A program made the translations under genes and the position numbers. Positions 48,232 to 58,997 of a stretch of 64,000 nucleotides of DNA are shown here, piece after piece. The stretch is from Symbiodinium natans. Lineage: Eukaryota; Sar; Dinophyceae; Suessiales; Symbiodiniaceae. The notes beneath the pieces are model-generated. The model did no database searches. It was not told where the DNA came from and saw nothing but the letters and a program-made list of their open reading frames with translations. The stretch covers positions 124,001 through 188,000 of the forward strand of contig CAJNDS010002673.1 of the NCBI GenBank assembly GCA_905221605.1, given 5' to 3'. Each line of letters begins with the position of its first letter. Position 1 is the stretch's first letter.

Positions 48232-49391
48232 CAAAGCCAGGAGGGCTGGGTGTTCGGTTCTAAGGTTTAGGGGTTCGGGTTGCAACTGTAAACCTTTAAC
48301 TGCGGGTTTCGGGTTGTTTTTGGACTCGCTGAATGAACGAGAGGGAGAGAGAGAGAGAGAGAGAGAGAGAAGGCGTGAGAGTGTTTGGGTTTTAGGGGTT
48401 GCATGTTCATGTTTGCCGGCAGCCTCCAAAGTCCGTTGCTCAAAAGGGGTTGCATTTTATGGGTTTTGGGGCAAGCAGCACAAAAGCGGAGATGGACCGT
48501 CGTTTGAGTTTTCGGGTTCACGGCCGGACGACCGGAAAACACTGGTTCACTGTGTATCTAAGCCTGAAGGTTCATGCTGCTGTGCGAATCGTATGAGTGC
48601 CATACTTCAAAAGCTTGCGTTGCAGGAGGTCGCCGGGCCCCCCGCCCCAGCAAAACAGCAAAAAAACAAGCCCTAAACCCTAACCCTAAACCCTAAACCC
48701 TAAACCCAAAAAGGCCCAAAGATGACTCTACACAAGGCCCCCTTCCTTGTGGAGGGCAGGGGGGAGGGGGGGGAAGGGAAACCCTAAACGCTAAACCCTA
48801 GACCCTAACCAGTAAACCCTAAACCCTAAACCCTAAACCCTAAACCCTAAACCTAAACCATGGACCCTTGCAACCGCCTGATGCACATCCGAGACTCACA
48901 AGCTCTCGTGCCAGAAAGTCGTCTCTCCGGAGACTCGCTGCTTGGACTCGACAGACTGCATTTAGGGTTTAGGGTTTAGGGTTAAGGGTCTAGGGTTTGG
49001 GGTTTGGGGTTTGGGGTTTGGGGTTTAGGGTTTGGGGTATGTCACATGCTCTGTGTACACCACCATGCCAGGCGTGCGTTGTGGCGTGTGCCAAGGTTCA
49101 CGCTCCCGCGACCTCGGTCGGATGTAGGGTTTACTTTCTCACAAGTAGTGGTTGGTTTTGTTGTGAGCTACAAGTGCGTTGTGATGCGTTTACAAAGCAT
49201 GGCCGGTTCTCAAGATTGTGGACCCGTTTTGGGTACCCTAAATGTTAGCTGCGGCCTTATAATAGTGAGCCCAAAAAAGACCACAGTTTAGAGTAGTGAC
49301 ACTTTGTTTTTTTCGGGATACTGACCTCATAAGCAGGTTACAGACGTGGCACGCCGCGTTCCCTCATTCCCCAATGCAAGCTCCAATCTTG

Positions 49392-49487
49392 GTCATAGTT
49401 GGGTAACATTTTGCATGTTTAAGGGCACTTATACCCAATAAGGAATAGAAACTTAAGTTTCAAATACGATCCCCAACCATGAACTAG
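49392..49487. mobile_element. Introner-like element, family C
   Basis: 96 bp, begins GTCATAGTTGGGTAACAT and ends CCCAACCATGAACTAG. Similar to the 44687 copy along its whole length. Confidence 0.7.
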
Positions 49488-49617
49488 CAAAGCAAACCCC
49501 CTACGTCCGACTTCGTCGAACTCCCGCAGCCCAGAAAGGCGTCAGCGACCTTCTCCGCGCGGGCAAACTCTTCACAGCTGGGCAGGAGCTTGCCAAGCTG
49601 GAGTTGCCCGGCAGAAG

Positions 49618-49895
49618 GGTTTAGGGTTTAGGGTTTAGGGTTTAGGGTTTAGGGTTTAGGGTTTAGGGGTTCCGGTTCAGGGTTGAGGTTCAAGGCCAGG
49701 GCCCTGATTTCCAGCGCACGCTTAGGGCAGGTCCCCCCTCCTCCGTGGGCCGACGAATTTCTCTGCAACTGTCAGCCACGTCCGAATGAGTGACCAACAC
49801 AAGACGGGCCTGGGAACTGCAAACCCTAAACCCTTTAAACCCTAAACCCTAAACCCTAAACCCTAAACCCTAAACCCTAAACCCTAAACCCTAAG
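49618..49895. repeat. Facing TTTAGGG and CCCTAAA arrays
   Basis: TTTAGGG units at 49618-49667 and CCCTAAA units at 49822-49895 face each other across about 155 bp of GC-rich sequence. Confidence 0.9.
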
Positions 49896-50583
49896 AAGAT
49901 GGCCTCATGGTTACTTGGAACTTCACACACTTCGAGTAAGGCTTATTGCTTCTGGTGAACGAACCAGGTTCCTGAACTTGAGAACCCCCCTTCACCTTGA
50001 AGGGCTTTGCTTCGCAGTTTAAGATATAGGGTAAGGGAGGGCGGCGTTAGGGTCCATATTTCCGCCCCAACAACAAACCTTGCTTTGCGTCCTCCCGGCT
50101 CCTTGTGAGGACCTCCTTTGTCATGCTGCAGGATTTTGCTCATTCTTCCCGTACTTCGAGAATTTTGCATGTAAACGCTTTAGGCCTCATTCTATGCACC
50201 TTCGGCAAATCCTAGGAAGCCGAGCACACGCCTGGCTACTGAGCACGAGGAACGTGTAAAAGACGGCATCCACTCAGAGGCTCCTGTTGGCTTCTGGTTT
50301 AGAGTTTAGGGTTTAGGGTTTAGGGTTCAAGTTTGGGTTACTTTGGGGCCTTGAGCATCTAGCGAGCATCAAAGTGCGGGGGCGGCATTCTGGTCTGGGC
50401 CTGCGATGGGTCTTGGCATATAGGGGGCTTATGGTATACTCCTTGCAGAATTCTTGCATGGGGACCCCACCTTAGAGTCTTAGAGCCACCCGAACCAATT
50501 GCACCGAGAATCAATTTGCCAGGAGGGTGTGTGCAGACGTCCCATGGGGCGTATCATAGGCGTACCCCTTGTAGCCCCTGAGT

Positions 50584-50716
50584 TGCCCCCTAAAGTACCT
50601 AAAGTGCCTAAAGTGCCTAAAGTACCTAAAGTGCCTAAAGTGCCTAAAGTACCTAAAGTGCCTAAAGTGCCTAAAGTACCCAAAGTACCCAAAGTACCTA
50701 AAGTACCTAAAGCCTA
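50584..50716 (+). repeat. 9-bp CCTAAAGTG/CCTAAAGTA array
   Basis: Fourteen consecutive 9-mers. The unit contains the CCTAAA core of the telomere repeat plus GTG or GTA. It yields a Val-Pro-Lys repeat on the plus strand and a Gly-Thr-Leu repeat on the minus strand; neither is considered a protein. Confidence 0.95.
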
Positions 50717-50808
50717 AAACCCTGTCCAGGTTGTGGAGGGACGGCTGGAGCTGCAGCCTGTAACCTTAGGCATGGGCTACGTCGCAGCGAAGGCTGGCTG
50801 CTCCGCAC

Positions 50809-50857
50809 GTTTAGGGTTTAGGGTTTAGGGTTCAGGGTTCAGGGTTTAGGGTTTAGG
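50809..50857 (+). repeat. TTTAGGG array at the 3' side of the retrotransposon
   Basis: Seven TTTAGGG/TTCAGGG units lie about 140 bp beyond the last stop codon of the minus-strand retroelement. Confidence 0.9.
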
Positions 50858-50998
50858 GCTGCTGCTGCTGGGACTGCGGACAAGTCTCCACGACGTCTGG
50901 TACTATGAACATGCGGCTATCGCTGTGTAGCTGCAGTAAGAAGACAAAAACGTGCAACTAATTTGTAACGAAAAGTCGTTCTCAAGGGGATCAAGGGC

Positions 50999-51672
50999 TC
51001 AACCGTCAGCTGGTGCATTGACCATCATGTGAATACAGTCTGTAATGACGGGAGACAAATAGAAACCCTCGAGAGCCTTCACTACTTCCCCAAAAGCCAG
51101 GCCCGGTTCCTCTGCAAGAAGCTGTGTTGCCATCTCAATGGCATCCTCGGGGGCTTGGGAAACGAGGGGTAGGAGAGGGCCGGACAGGCGCACGGCCGGG
51201 TAGTGCGCCTTCTCATTGGACCCGGTGTGGGGCTGCGCCAAGGGGTTAACAAAAAGGCCATGCGCCCAAAGCGCCTCAAGGCATGACGGGTGGTCATGTT
51301 GAACGTGTCGGAGGGCGCGTTCACAGGTCCAAAACTCCGTAAGGCAGCACGGGCATGCAGTCCCTTCCACAACTGCTGCAGCGTCTGACTTCAGGTGGTG
51401 CACGGCGAATCGGTGTGCCCGGAGGGCTTGGTAGGTTGCGAAGGCGTCCCCACACAGCGGGCAGGCGTGCGGAGTAGCATTCGTCTCAGCTGCCATCTGC
51501 CTGGCCTTTGGCGACTTAAGCTCCAGGCTGGCGGCTTTGCGGACCATTCCATGAAAACGCTGCGGGCACTCGAGCACGAAGGCCTGCAGCCCCTCGGGAA
51601 GGTGCGAAGTAGCGCCGCCGGCGCCTCGAGCTGCGCGCCTAGCCATTCGACATCCTGGCGGAGCTGTTCTAG
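50999..51672 (-). pseudogene. Retrotransposon C-terminal region with two C2H2 zinc fingers
   Basis: The open frame reaches back to 51775, but the meaningful part starts near 51670 where the frame changes from the RT region. Two fingers follow each other: CPLCGDAFATYQALRAH ending in HRFAVH, and CPCCLTEFWTCERALRH ending in HVQHDH. Each has two cysteines and two histidines at proper spacing. Such fingers in LIN-type elements are thought to bind nucleic acid during target-primed reverse transcription. The protein ends about 160 residues later, near HMMVNAPADG. Confidence 0.8.
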
Positions 51673-52254
51673 CCAGGAGCCGGCCGGGCTGGCGCGTCTC
51701 TCGGCTTCCAACAGTGCCAATAGGGTCTCCTGCTGGTGGACAACACATCTGGCAAAGTGGTGCATACGTTCGCACCTGAGGAAGGAGATCGGCAGGGGCA
51801 TACCAGTTGCTTTACAAAGCTCGACAGCTCCAGGGAGGGAGGGTTCCCCAGTCCAGCGGTCGTCCCTTGTCATCAGACGCACCAGCTTGGCATATCCGGT
51901 GGTCCAAGCTGCCGTTTCGCCCACCCCGAGACGGGGCCACGTTGGGGCCGTGTGTGTGACGCGGGACAGAGCCAAACCGAAGAGCAGTTGTCTGCGCTTG
52001 GGAAGGGGCAGGTGTTCATTCCTGAGCACAGACTTCGCGAGCGGCCTCGCCGCTGCAAGAGCAGTCGCTACTTTTTGCCGCAGGTCAGCCATGGCGCTGC
52101 CTTTGGCTGTGATTCGCCCGCCCAAGTGCGCGTAGCTGGGGACGCAACCTACGGAAATGGTGCGATCACCTGCAGCGAAGAAAAGTTTGCCGTTTTGGCG
52201 CACAAAAAGCTCCCTGGCTAGCTCCCTTTTCCCGCGCCCGCTGAGATGCAGCAC
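51391..52254 (-). pseudogene. Retrotransposon post-RT (thumb/connection) region
   Basis: A frame of 287 codons that begins within the RT-to-thumb region. YAHLGGRITAKGSAM resembles the YLG/HLG motif that follows RT motifs in non-LTR elements. RRQLLFGLALSRVTH and PTWPRLGVGE come next, and the frame then drifts into meaningless sequence after about 51670 where the zinc-finger frame takes over. It overlaps the preceding and following fragments in other frames, so at least two frameshifts are present. Confidence 0.7.
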
Positions 52255-52591
52255 AACCTTCCGTCTTGCCAGACTTGTAGTTCGGGGCCATTGCTCTTCT
52301 CGTCATCTCATGGTGCGCGATCATGAGCGTACAGCGCGTGCGTTCGAGCAGCCGGTGGGAGGATGGGTCCGCCAGTAGGATGGCTGCATCATCCGCCCAT
52401 GTCGGACACAGTAGCGCCGGGGCAATCTTCGCCGCGCTCTGTACTGGGCAGGCGAGAAGCCCGTCCGCTTGAAGGCGCCGCTCGATCGCGGACGTAAGGT
52501 CCGCTTGCACGAAAGCAAAAAGGACGTCAGCGATCGTGTCGCCGGGCCTGGCCCCAGCTCTTGTGCCAACAGTCGCGCCATCGCCGCGCAT
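52166..52591 (-). pseudogene. Reverse transcriptase catalytic fragment
   Basis: Contains RAGARPGDTIADVLFAF, matching the RT motif with RPGD, and CPTWADDAAILLAD, in which WADD replaces the usual YADD or FADD active-site box; the two aspartates are kept. The upstream RT motifs are in a different frame (52527-53693). The later part of the frame (after GKTE) loses the family pattern. Confidence 0.8.
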
Positions 52592-53693
52592 TTGGCCGTA
52601 CCACGCGCTGGCTGTGTGGTGTCATGTGCTCAAGAAGCGCAGTGTCCCCGGCCCAAGCAAGAACTTCCTGGAAGTGGGAAGCATCAGTTTCGAGCCGGCG
52701 GAGGACGGCGATGAAGTCATCATCGCACATTGGTGCCTGAAAGAAGCATTCGCGCACCACGCGGTAGTATGCGGAGGTGACATCGAAGAAGAGCGCAGCA
52801 TGTGCTGCCTTCTGCGCCCTCGCGATGGAGAAAAACGTCCGCAACAGGTGATGTCCTGAGGGCAGCAGGGACCCTGGGGTTCCGCCCTGGTGGAGCTCGC
52901 GTGGTCGCAGCGCTCCGAGAAGGGCCGGGCGCGTCGCTTTGCGCAGCAGCTTTCCCGGCTCGTCCAGCAGGCAAATCGCTCTATGGTTTGCCCAGTCCGC
53001 AGCGCTTCCTTTGCCTTTGAACAGGCTGATCAGGGTGGTCGCCTTAGACTGGATGGGCTCCGTTAGGCGCAAATGTGCCTTGAGGAAGAGGGGCAGAAAT
53101 GCCCGCGCTGCTGCCCTAGGATTGGACCGCCAGATCCATCCCGGGATTTGGTGCCTTGCCAGTCTGTATGGAGCGCACCAGGTGCTCAATCTGAGAGAGA
53201 GTGGGCAACTCTCCAATTGTGAAAGACGCATCTTCGCCTGGCCCTGTGTTGCTGTCCGTGAAAAGCTCCTGGAGATGCACAACCGACCCTGCTTCCAGCG
53301 CCGCAAAGTGCTCACGTTTGGCGGCAAGGAGGGCGGACGGATCAGGCAGTGTGCCGTCCTCACTAGTCGAGAGAACAAGGGGAGCAAAGGGCTTGATGAT
53401 CTTCTTGCCAGGTGGGCGGAGGGGCGCAAGGGCTTTGTAAAAGGCTTTTGCATTATTTGCCTGGCCGGCTTGCTGTAGGGCTTGTAACCTCTTACCTGCA
53501 AAGATGGCTTTGTCGGCCCGGATGGTGTTCCTGGCCGCGCTGCGGTCCACGTGCAGCCAGTGTATGAACACACATTTAATGGCGCGAACATCACGCAGTG
53601 TCCATCCTTCGCGTGAGACTGGGCGCTGGGAGCGCTGAGCAGACCAGGCGTATAGGATGGTGCGGAGCCGCAGCTTGCGCTCCAGCCTATCAA
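52527..53693 (-). pseudogene. Reverse transcriptase fingers/palm fragment
   Basis: The informative part starts near 53150 with AHLRLTEPIQSKATTLISLF and FKGKGSAADWANHRAICL, the motif 1-2 region of non-LTR RTs. It continues through GKLLRKATRPALLGALRP and HAALFFDVTSAYYRVVREC, in which FFDVTSAY is the first catalytic-aspartate motif (usually FxDxxxAF). The beginning of this frame is a shadow of the endonuclease ORF. Confidence 0.8.
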
Positions 53694-56070
53694 AACCGCG
53701 GAGTGAGCATCTGAGGCGCTTGCAGTCGCGCAACAGCTGCGCCGCCTCTTCTGACACGAAGGGCCGAGTTTTGCGCGGCGGAGGAGGGGGTAGAGACCCT
53801 ATAACCTGCGCAACACCTTCATTCAAGGTCTGCATGTGTTCATGCACGTTAACCTCCCATGAGACTTGAGGCGGAGCACACCAAAAATCACGGACTGCAG
53901 CGTGACATCGGTCAGTTGCCATGCCTGGGTCTTTGGGGAAAGCAGACCCACTTTCGCGCGTGGCAGCACATTGTGCAAGGAAATGCACCGTGGCACAAGC
54001 AGCCCAGTGGTCTTCATGCGGCCTGGTTGGGAGAAGGTCTTTGTGCACCCATGCAGAGACGCTGCTTTCAGCCCATGAGCGTGGCAAGCACACATAGTCA
54101 ATGCGGTGCATTGTGCCGTGTGGCGAAACCCAGGTGGGCTCACATGCACATGGATCGACAAGTCCCTTGCGATCAGCAAAAGTAGCTGGCAGCCACATCT
54201 GTAGGTCATCGGCCAGTTCTCGCAGATGCGCGCCCGCGTGGCATTCTTCTTCTTTGGCATGGGCGCCTATGCCAGCTGCGGAAATCGATCCGACTCTCGC
54301 ATTGGCATCAATCAGAAGAAGCAACTTGCCAGCAGCATCCTTGGGGATGGCTTGGGCAAGCCTTCTCCACCAGCCTGTGATTTCCGTATGCGTATTTCCA
54401 GAGTGTGGGGCATGTGCAGAAACACAGCAGAGGTTGAGCCCAGGTGCATGAACGGCACACACAAGGATAGTGGGTTCGGCATGCAGGCAGGAGACGTGCT
54501 CCGGTAGGATGTGCAGGGGGTTAGCTCCTTGCCATCCATATGGAACGTTTTTGGCGAAAATCAGTGAGATGCCATGGTTGCCCCCGTATCCGGCCGCATG
54601 CACTTCGAAGAAGCCCCTGCCTTTGCATTGGTGGTCATTCCCCTCCCTCGTCTCCTGCAGACCAACAACATTGAAGCGTTCCTTGTTGAGCAGGTGCCAA
54701 AGCTCGTCCTTATTCTCCTTCAGGCTCTGCACATTCAGAGAGCCAACTTTGAGGGTGATGGCAGTGGGGGACGGCGCTTCCACGTGCACTTTAGGCTGCA
54801 AGAGTCCGACAGGCACGTTGTCGGCTGGCTCATATTTTCCGGCCTGCAGAAAGTCCAGGGGTGGGCAATCATCTGTTGCCGTGAAGTCACGCCACAGCCA
54901 TCCAAAGAGCGGGTGGAGGACAACATTCCAGACGGCCGTCGGCAGGTCCGTGTCTTGCCACACTTCCAGTGCTGCGGCTTTGGAGAGCGCATCAGAGATC
55001 TCGTTGCCCGCTATCCCCTTGTGACCGGGTACCCAGTGCCAAACGATGGTTCGCCCTTGGGCTTCAAGGATCTGCACGGCTGCTCGCGCAAGAGCCGCGG
55101 CTGCGCGGTCAGTTTCGGAGCCAGCTGTTTGGTAGGAGCCGTTTGCTGCGCCCAGGACAGACTGCGAGTCGACATGAAAGTGAATTGGCAGTCCTGCCGT
55201 GAGGGGTAGGGCCCATATGGCAGCCATGAGGATGGCCACAGCTTCAGCATCATAAGAGCTGTAGTCGATCGCAGCAGAAGAGGCAACCCACGGTCGCAGA
55301 GAGCCGCAAGCATAACCAAGGAAGGCCAGGGGCTGGCTGGCATCAGTTTGCTGGATAAAGACATTAAAAGCCCAACCCCCCCTGTGAAGGCGTGCACCTG
55401 GGTCGAAGGAGCCGTCAGTAAACACGTGCATAGCCACACAGGTTTCTGGAGGTCCCGGAAGGAGGGCGCTGATGGAACGATAGGGCAGTGCCAAGCCAGG
55501 GATCTTCTGCAGGTTGCGCCTCAGGGGGACCGCACCAAGGACGGTCAGCAGTCGAGTCTCATCTCTGAGGGCCTGTAGTGAGGTGGGCCAAGCGGTGCCA
55601 TCACCTCGCTCCACTGGCGGGGCTGTCGGGGCAGAGGCAGGTGGTGACGGCACAGCAACGCGCCTGCGTCCTACAGGGGTAGGAATGCTGGCGATGCAAT
55701 GTCGGCCCTGAGCTGCCGCAGGGCTTACTGCTTTCCCTTCGCTGGGTGCCTCTGCAGCAGCCATGGCACCTCTTGCGTGTCCTACGGCGCTCACACTTTG
55801 TGCAGCAGGTACGTGTGTGCCCGGTCGTGCGTCATTCTCCCTGCCAGACTGCATGTGTGGGGGCGCCTGATTGGCCTCATTGACGCCTACCCGGGGTGGG
55901 AGGTCCTCGGAAGGGATCCTCGGGGTAGGGGGTCTCCAAACAGCAAAAAAACTCGTCGGGGAGGGGGTCACGGAGGTTTTCCCTAGCACTGCGCAGGGAG
56001 AGTCTGTCCTGCTCATGGGCTTCGTGGAAGGCTGCGCCTGCTCCCTCACAGCTGGGGTGCGTGTCGCCAA
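53116..56070 (-). CDS. Retrotransposon polyprotein part: RNase H plus APE-type endonuclease
   Basis: The longest frame in the window, 984 codons. Residues 1-210 are low-complexity, rich in P, A and S. RNase H follows: HVFTDGSFDP (D219), YDAEAVAILMAAIW (E276), HFHVDSQSVLGAAN (D301) and WVPGHKGIAGNEISDAL (H350, D360). All catalytic residues are present. The endonuclease/exonuclease/phosphatase domain is at about 440-695: LKVGSLNVQSL (N446), GLQETREG (E473), SAHAPH, LLLIDANARVG (D588, N590), MHRIDYVC (D658) and HEDHWA (H688). It would nick target DNA for target-primed reverse transcription. A linker ends at GKAPNPGMDLAV, the usual entry to the RT domain, where a stop and frameshift cut it off. 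RNase H before the endonuclease is unusual. Confidence 0.85.
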   Translation of the reverse strand: MATRTPAVREQAQPSTKPMSRTDSPCAVLGKTSVTPSPTSFFAVWRPPTPRIPSEDLPPRVGVNEANQAPPHMQSGRENDARPGTHVPAAQSVSAVGHARGAMAAAEAPSEGKAVSPAAAQGRHCIASIPTPVGRRRVAVPSPPASAPTAPPVERGDGTAWPTSLQALRDETRLLTVLGAVPLRRNLQKIPGLALPYRSISALLPGPPETCVAMHVFTDGSFDPGARLHRGGWAFNVFIQQTDASQPLAFLGYACGSLRPWVASSAAIDYSSYDAEAVAILMAAIWALPLTAGLPIHFHVDSQSVLGAANGSYQTAGSETDRAAAALARAAVQILEAQGRTIVWHWVPGHKGIAGNEISDALSKAAALEVWQDTDLPTAVWNVVLHPLFGWLWRDFTATDDCPPLDFLQAGKYEPADNVPVGLLQPKVHVEAPSPTAITLKVGSLNVQSLKENKDELWHLLNKERFNVVGLQETREGNDHQCKGRGFFEVHAAGYGGNHGISLIFAKNVPYGWQGANPLHILPEHVSCLHAEPTILVCAVHAPGLNLCCVSAHAPHSGNTHTEITGWWRRLAQAIPKDAAGKLLLLIDANARVGSISAAGIGAHAKEEECHAGAHLRELADDLQMWLPATFADRKGLVDPCACEPTWVSPHGTMHRIDYVCLPRSWAESSVSAWVHKDLLPTRPHEDHWAACATVHFLAQCAATRESGSAFPKDPGMATDRCHAAVRDFWCAPPQVSWEVNVHEHMQTLNEGVAQVIGSLPPPPPRKTRPFVSEEAAQLLRDCKRLRCSLRGFDRLERKLRLRTILYAWSAQRSQRPVSREGWTLRDVRAIKCVFIHWLHVDRSAARNTIRADKAIFAGKRLQALQQAGQANNAKAFYKALAPLRPPGKKIIKPFAPLVLSTSEDGTLPDPSALLAAKREHFAALEAGSVVHLQELFTDSNTGPGEDASFTIGELPTLSQIEHLVRSIQTGKAPNPGMDLAVQS

Positions 56071-56723
56071 CCCCCACTAACAGCATCACCCAGCCCGGCC
56101 CAATTGGCGCCTGACATGACATGTGCGGTGCAAACACCTCGGCCAAAGGCTCTACAATCAACGGGGACCGCACTGGCCGCTGGGTGAGCATGCGCGTATG
56201 TGAGCACAAGTTGAGGCTCTGGGAAGCCGTAGAGTGGCTCGTCCAGTAGCTGGATTGCCCGGAGGGGTGCGGGGGTGGCTCGAAGAACATCAGCAACCAG
56301 CCATTCCAGGCGTTGGTCAGCTCGGTACAACCTGACCCGGACTTGGTGTATCGGATCAAAGATTGTGTACCGGGACGCATCCGCAGGCAGGGCTGGCTCC
56401 GCCATGTTTCTCGCGACCGCAACGTACGTGCGATCAATGATGAGGTCGAAATCGGGGGGCAGCAGTGAAAGCACTGGGGTCGGAGTAGCAACAATGCGCG
56501 GGGCCCGGCAGCCCGCGAAAGGCCCTGTGGCAAGAGCAGCTGTCTCGACATCAGGCCCTGGGGGCTGTTGTTCAAGGTTCAAGGCGAACTCGTGCAAGCA
56601 CAGCTGGTACCTATATAGCAGGGCTGGCAGCCAGTCGGAGGGCATCGCAGGGTCGGGTCCTGCTGCGTCCAGCTTCACTGCTGAGGCTAAGCTGTACATA
56701 GCTAGTGCCTTCATGGTAGCCAT
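56046..56723 (-). pseudogene. Retrotransposon ORF1-like fragment 4
   Basis: 225 codons, upstream of and overlapping the RNase H frame by 25 bp. It contains RYTIFDPIHQVRVRLYR and then GFPEPQLVLTYAHAH with SAVPVDCRAFGRGVC. Similar wording (FFDLVDHVRTRDFGPAW, ALPALQLVLEP, WVVIPMDARAAVGVIC) occurs in the frame at 58858-60465, so the ORF1 region contains a repeated domain. Function unknown. Confidence 0.6.
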
Positions 56724-57876
56724 CGGACCCCGTCTGCCGCCGAAAGGTCAAGACATGACCATGCGTGGGCCCCTCTCTCGCTTGGACAACAAGATGCTGT
56801 GGTGCGGGAAAGAGGTGTGCCAGGGCATGGGTTTGCTCGTTCACTTGCCATAACAGATGGGCTTGTGGGAAGGAGGGCGTGGAGACCAATTGGAAATTGG
56901 ACCGGCGCTCGAAGCTATCTCTGCCGATGAAAAGCGCCGTCTCGAACGACATCTCGAAGGTATCGCGCAGGTCGTGGACGTCAGCCCACTCCTCAATCAT
57001 GGCGAGAGCTTCTGTCACTTGGGCCGACGAGACGGGGAGTCGTCCTTTGACATAAATGGCCAGCTCTCCTCGCATTCGGTTGTAAACGATGGCCAGTCGT
57101 TTGGGCGACAACCAAAAGCCGAGTCTGATGGCCCTGACTTCCAGCGCGTCCGTCATCTCCCTGCGGAGATGTGGGATCATCAGCATCAGCTCCCGAGGGG
57201 GGTCATATGGAGCGGGGGTCACGATATCAAGTGCAAAGAGTGCAAGAAAGGGCCAAGCGCGGAAGACAACAGACCGCGGCAGAACAGGCGTGACTGAGCC
57301 ATCCCATGCAACGGTTATCACATCAGCATCTTGCATCTGTCCAATGTAGGCGTGGCTCGGGATTCCATTGACCCATATGTACACACCTGCTTGCCTGACG
57401 TAAACGGCAACCAGCTCAACCGTTTCTTGGTCAACACCAGCTTCAACTTGCCGAACACCCCCCCGGATTGCCCTGAGATCCAATAGAACTTGGACAGTGA
57501 AGTCCATCGGACACCAAAGAAGGACAACCTCATTCCACGGGTCAGAAGCATGATGTGGCATAACCTGTGCCAGTTTCAGGTGTCCTTGTCGCGGGGCACG
57601 GGCGCGGTGGATGTGTTCGATCATGCACTCGATGAGTGCTTCAACGAGGTCAGGGATGCCGAGGCCCGGTGCGGCACGGCTAACCATGATTCCATCCGCA
57701 AGAACGGTCAGTGCAATCCGTCCCGTGGGTGCAGTTGCGATAGTGGTGGTGCGGGTCGTGCTCACCGCATCAGTGGTAGTGATGGTAGTGTGTCCACTAT
57801 GCCCCTCAGCGTCGGAACTTGCAGGTTCTATGCTGCCGGTGTGACCTGCTCTCGCCATAAAGCGGCGGTGTTCCAA
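56611..57876 (-). pseudogene. Retrotransposon ORF1-like fragment 3
   Basis: 421 codons without recognised domain. It begins with a T-rich segment (TTITTTDAVSTTRTTT), includes a compact folded-looking region (VYIWVNGIPSHAYIGQM, RLPVSSAQVTEALAMIEEW) and overlaps fragment 4 by about 110 bp in another frame. It is probably part of one interrupted ORF1. Confidence 0.55.
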
Positions 57877-58997
57877 CGGCCTTGTGCGGGATCTGGGGAG
57901 GCCTGCGGGCGGGTAGTCTGCAACAAAAGGAATTCAGACTGAGCGAAAGCACTGGAAGGCCAGAAGTCCGCATGGTACGCAGTTCCGAGCACAGGCATGC
58001 TCTGAGGCAGTTGAGGGCAGGGCACGATGCATGCGGCCAGGGCTGGGGATGTGCCATGTGGAAGCAAGTAGGCGGCTAGTGCTGGGGCCGTCGTCGTTAT
58101 CAGCACAAACTCACGACGTGGGTCCATGTGACCTGGTGTTGCAACAAAGGCCCAGCGACCGTTGTGCTGTGTGCCCGCTTCATAGATCCTAAGTGGCGGG
58201 AAGCTGCCACCCAGCCAGGTCTCGACCCAGTCGGCCATCTGCAACAGTGTTGGGCGAGTGTTCCCGACTGATGCAGTAAAAGCAAAACCGGGGCCAACAA
58301 CAGTGAAGAGTACGCAACCTCTGGAGAAACCCATTGCGCGAAGCCTAGCCCCAATTGCCTCATCCCACATGAAAGCGGAGGTGATCTCAAGCTCAGCAGC
58401 GTCAGCTGGGTCGAGGTTAATGTCGCTTGGGACTGGCAGAGGAACCGCCAGGGCTTGCATGCCGGCAAGTGAGCTCGCTGCGTGGTCGGGGGGACGCACG
58501 TCTGGAGCTTGGGGGGTAATCGACATTGAAACAAGGTCTCCATGCCGCAGCGTGCGCTGCACATCCCACAAGTGCGCGTTAAGGAACAACGACCGGACAT
58601 TAAGGAGCCTTGTTGGGATGCTGTCGGGTCCTGCTGTGGTACTGCTTCTTGAGTAGGCCAACGGCGCAGCTGGTCGCAAGTCGACCCATACATAGCAGGA
58701 TTCACCCTCGGTCTGAGGTGGTACCAGGTGGAAGAGAAGCTCCTTGTAAGAGGCTCTTGCTTCGGGCTGGCACGGTGAGAGGGCAATGGAGTGCCCTGGC
58801 GGCAGACATTGGTTCCGCACTGCCTGTTGGGCAAGCCGGTGCAAAAGCGCCGGCAGCTCAACCTGTTCTGAAGATTTGCCCGTTTGACGTACCCGTGGGG
58901 ATACCAAGGCGGGCAACGATCCGTCTTGGAGAAGGGAGCACAAAGTGGAAAGGCTCGTCCGGCTGCATGAAGGTGGTAGTAGTGGTCGTGGAAACAT
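57828..58997 (-). pseudogene. Retrotransposon ORF1-like fragment 2
   Basis: 389 codons. Readable content starts around 58860 where the previous frame ends (ELPALLHRLAQQAVRN) and runs to QTTRPQASPDPAQG before a stop at 57828. Segments such as LQMADWVETWLGGSFPPL and GRWAFVATPGHMDPRREFV look folded. The change of frame at about 58860 indicates a frameshift relative to fragment 1. Confidence 0.55.

Larger units (their letters stand above)
45268..50998. other. Repeat-rich stretch with few exon-like islands
   Basis: Contains telomere-type arrays, MITE-like copies, a GA microsatellite (48343-48371) and poly-G tracts. Plus-strand islands include 45381-45480 (after TTCAG|G; reads ARVGQDVKELRRHCLQTE) and 46051-46414. 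The latter is open in two frames because of a GC-rich minisatellite. Nothing recognisable was found. Confidence 0.35.

Noticed and set aside
50480-50717. Frames with Gly-Thr-Leu or Val-Pro-Lys repeats
   Set aside because: Translation of the CCTAAAGTG nonamer array in two frames. No splice or start context supports a protein.
51395-52221. Long plus-strand frames opposite the retrotransposon
   Set aside because: Shadows of the minus-strand RT and zinc-finger frames in GC-rich DNA; no domain on the plus strand.
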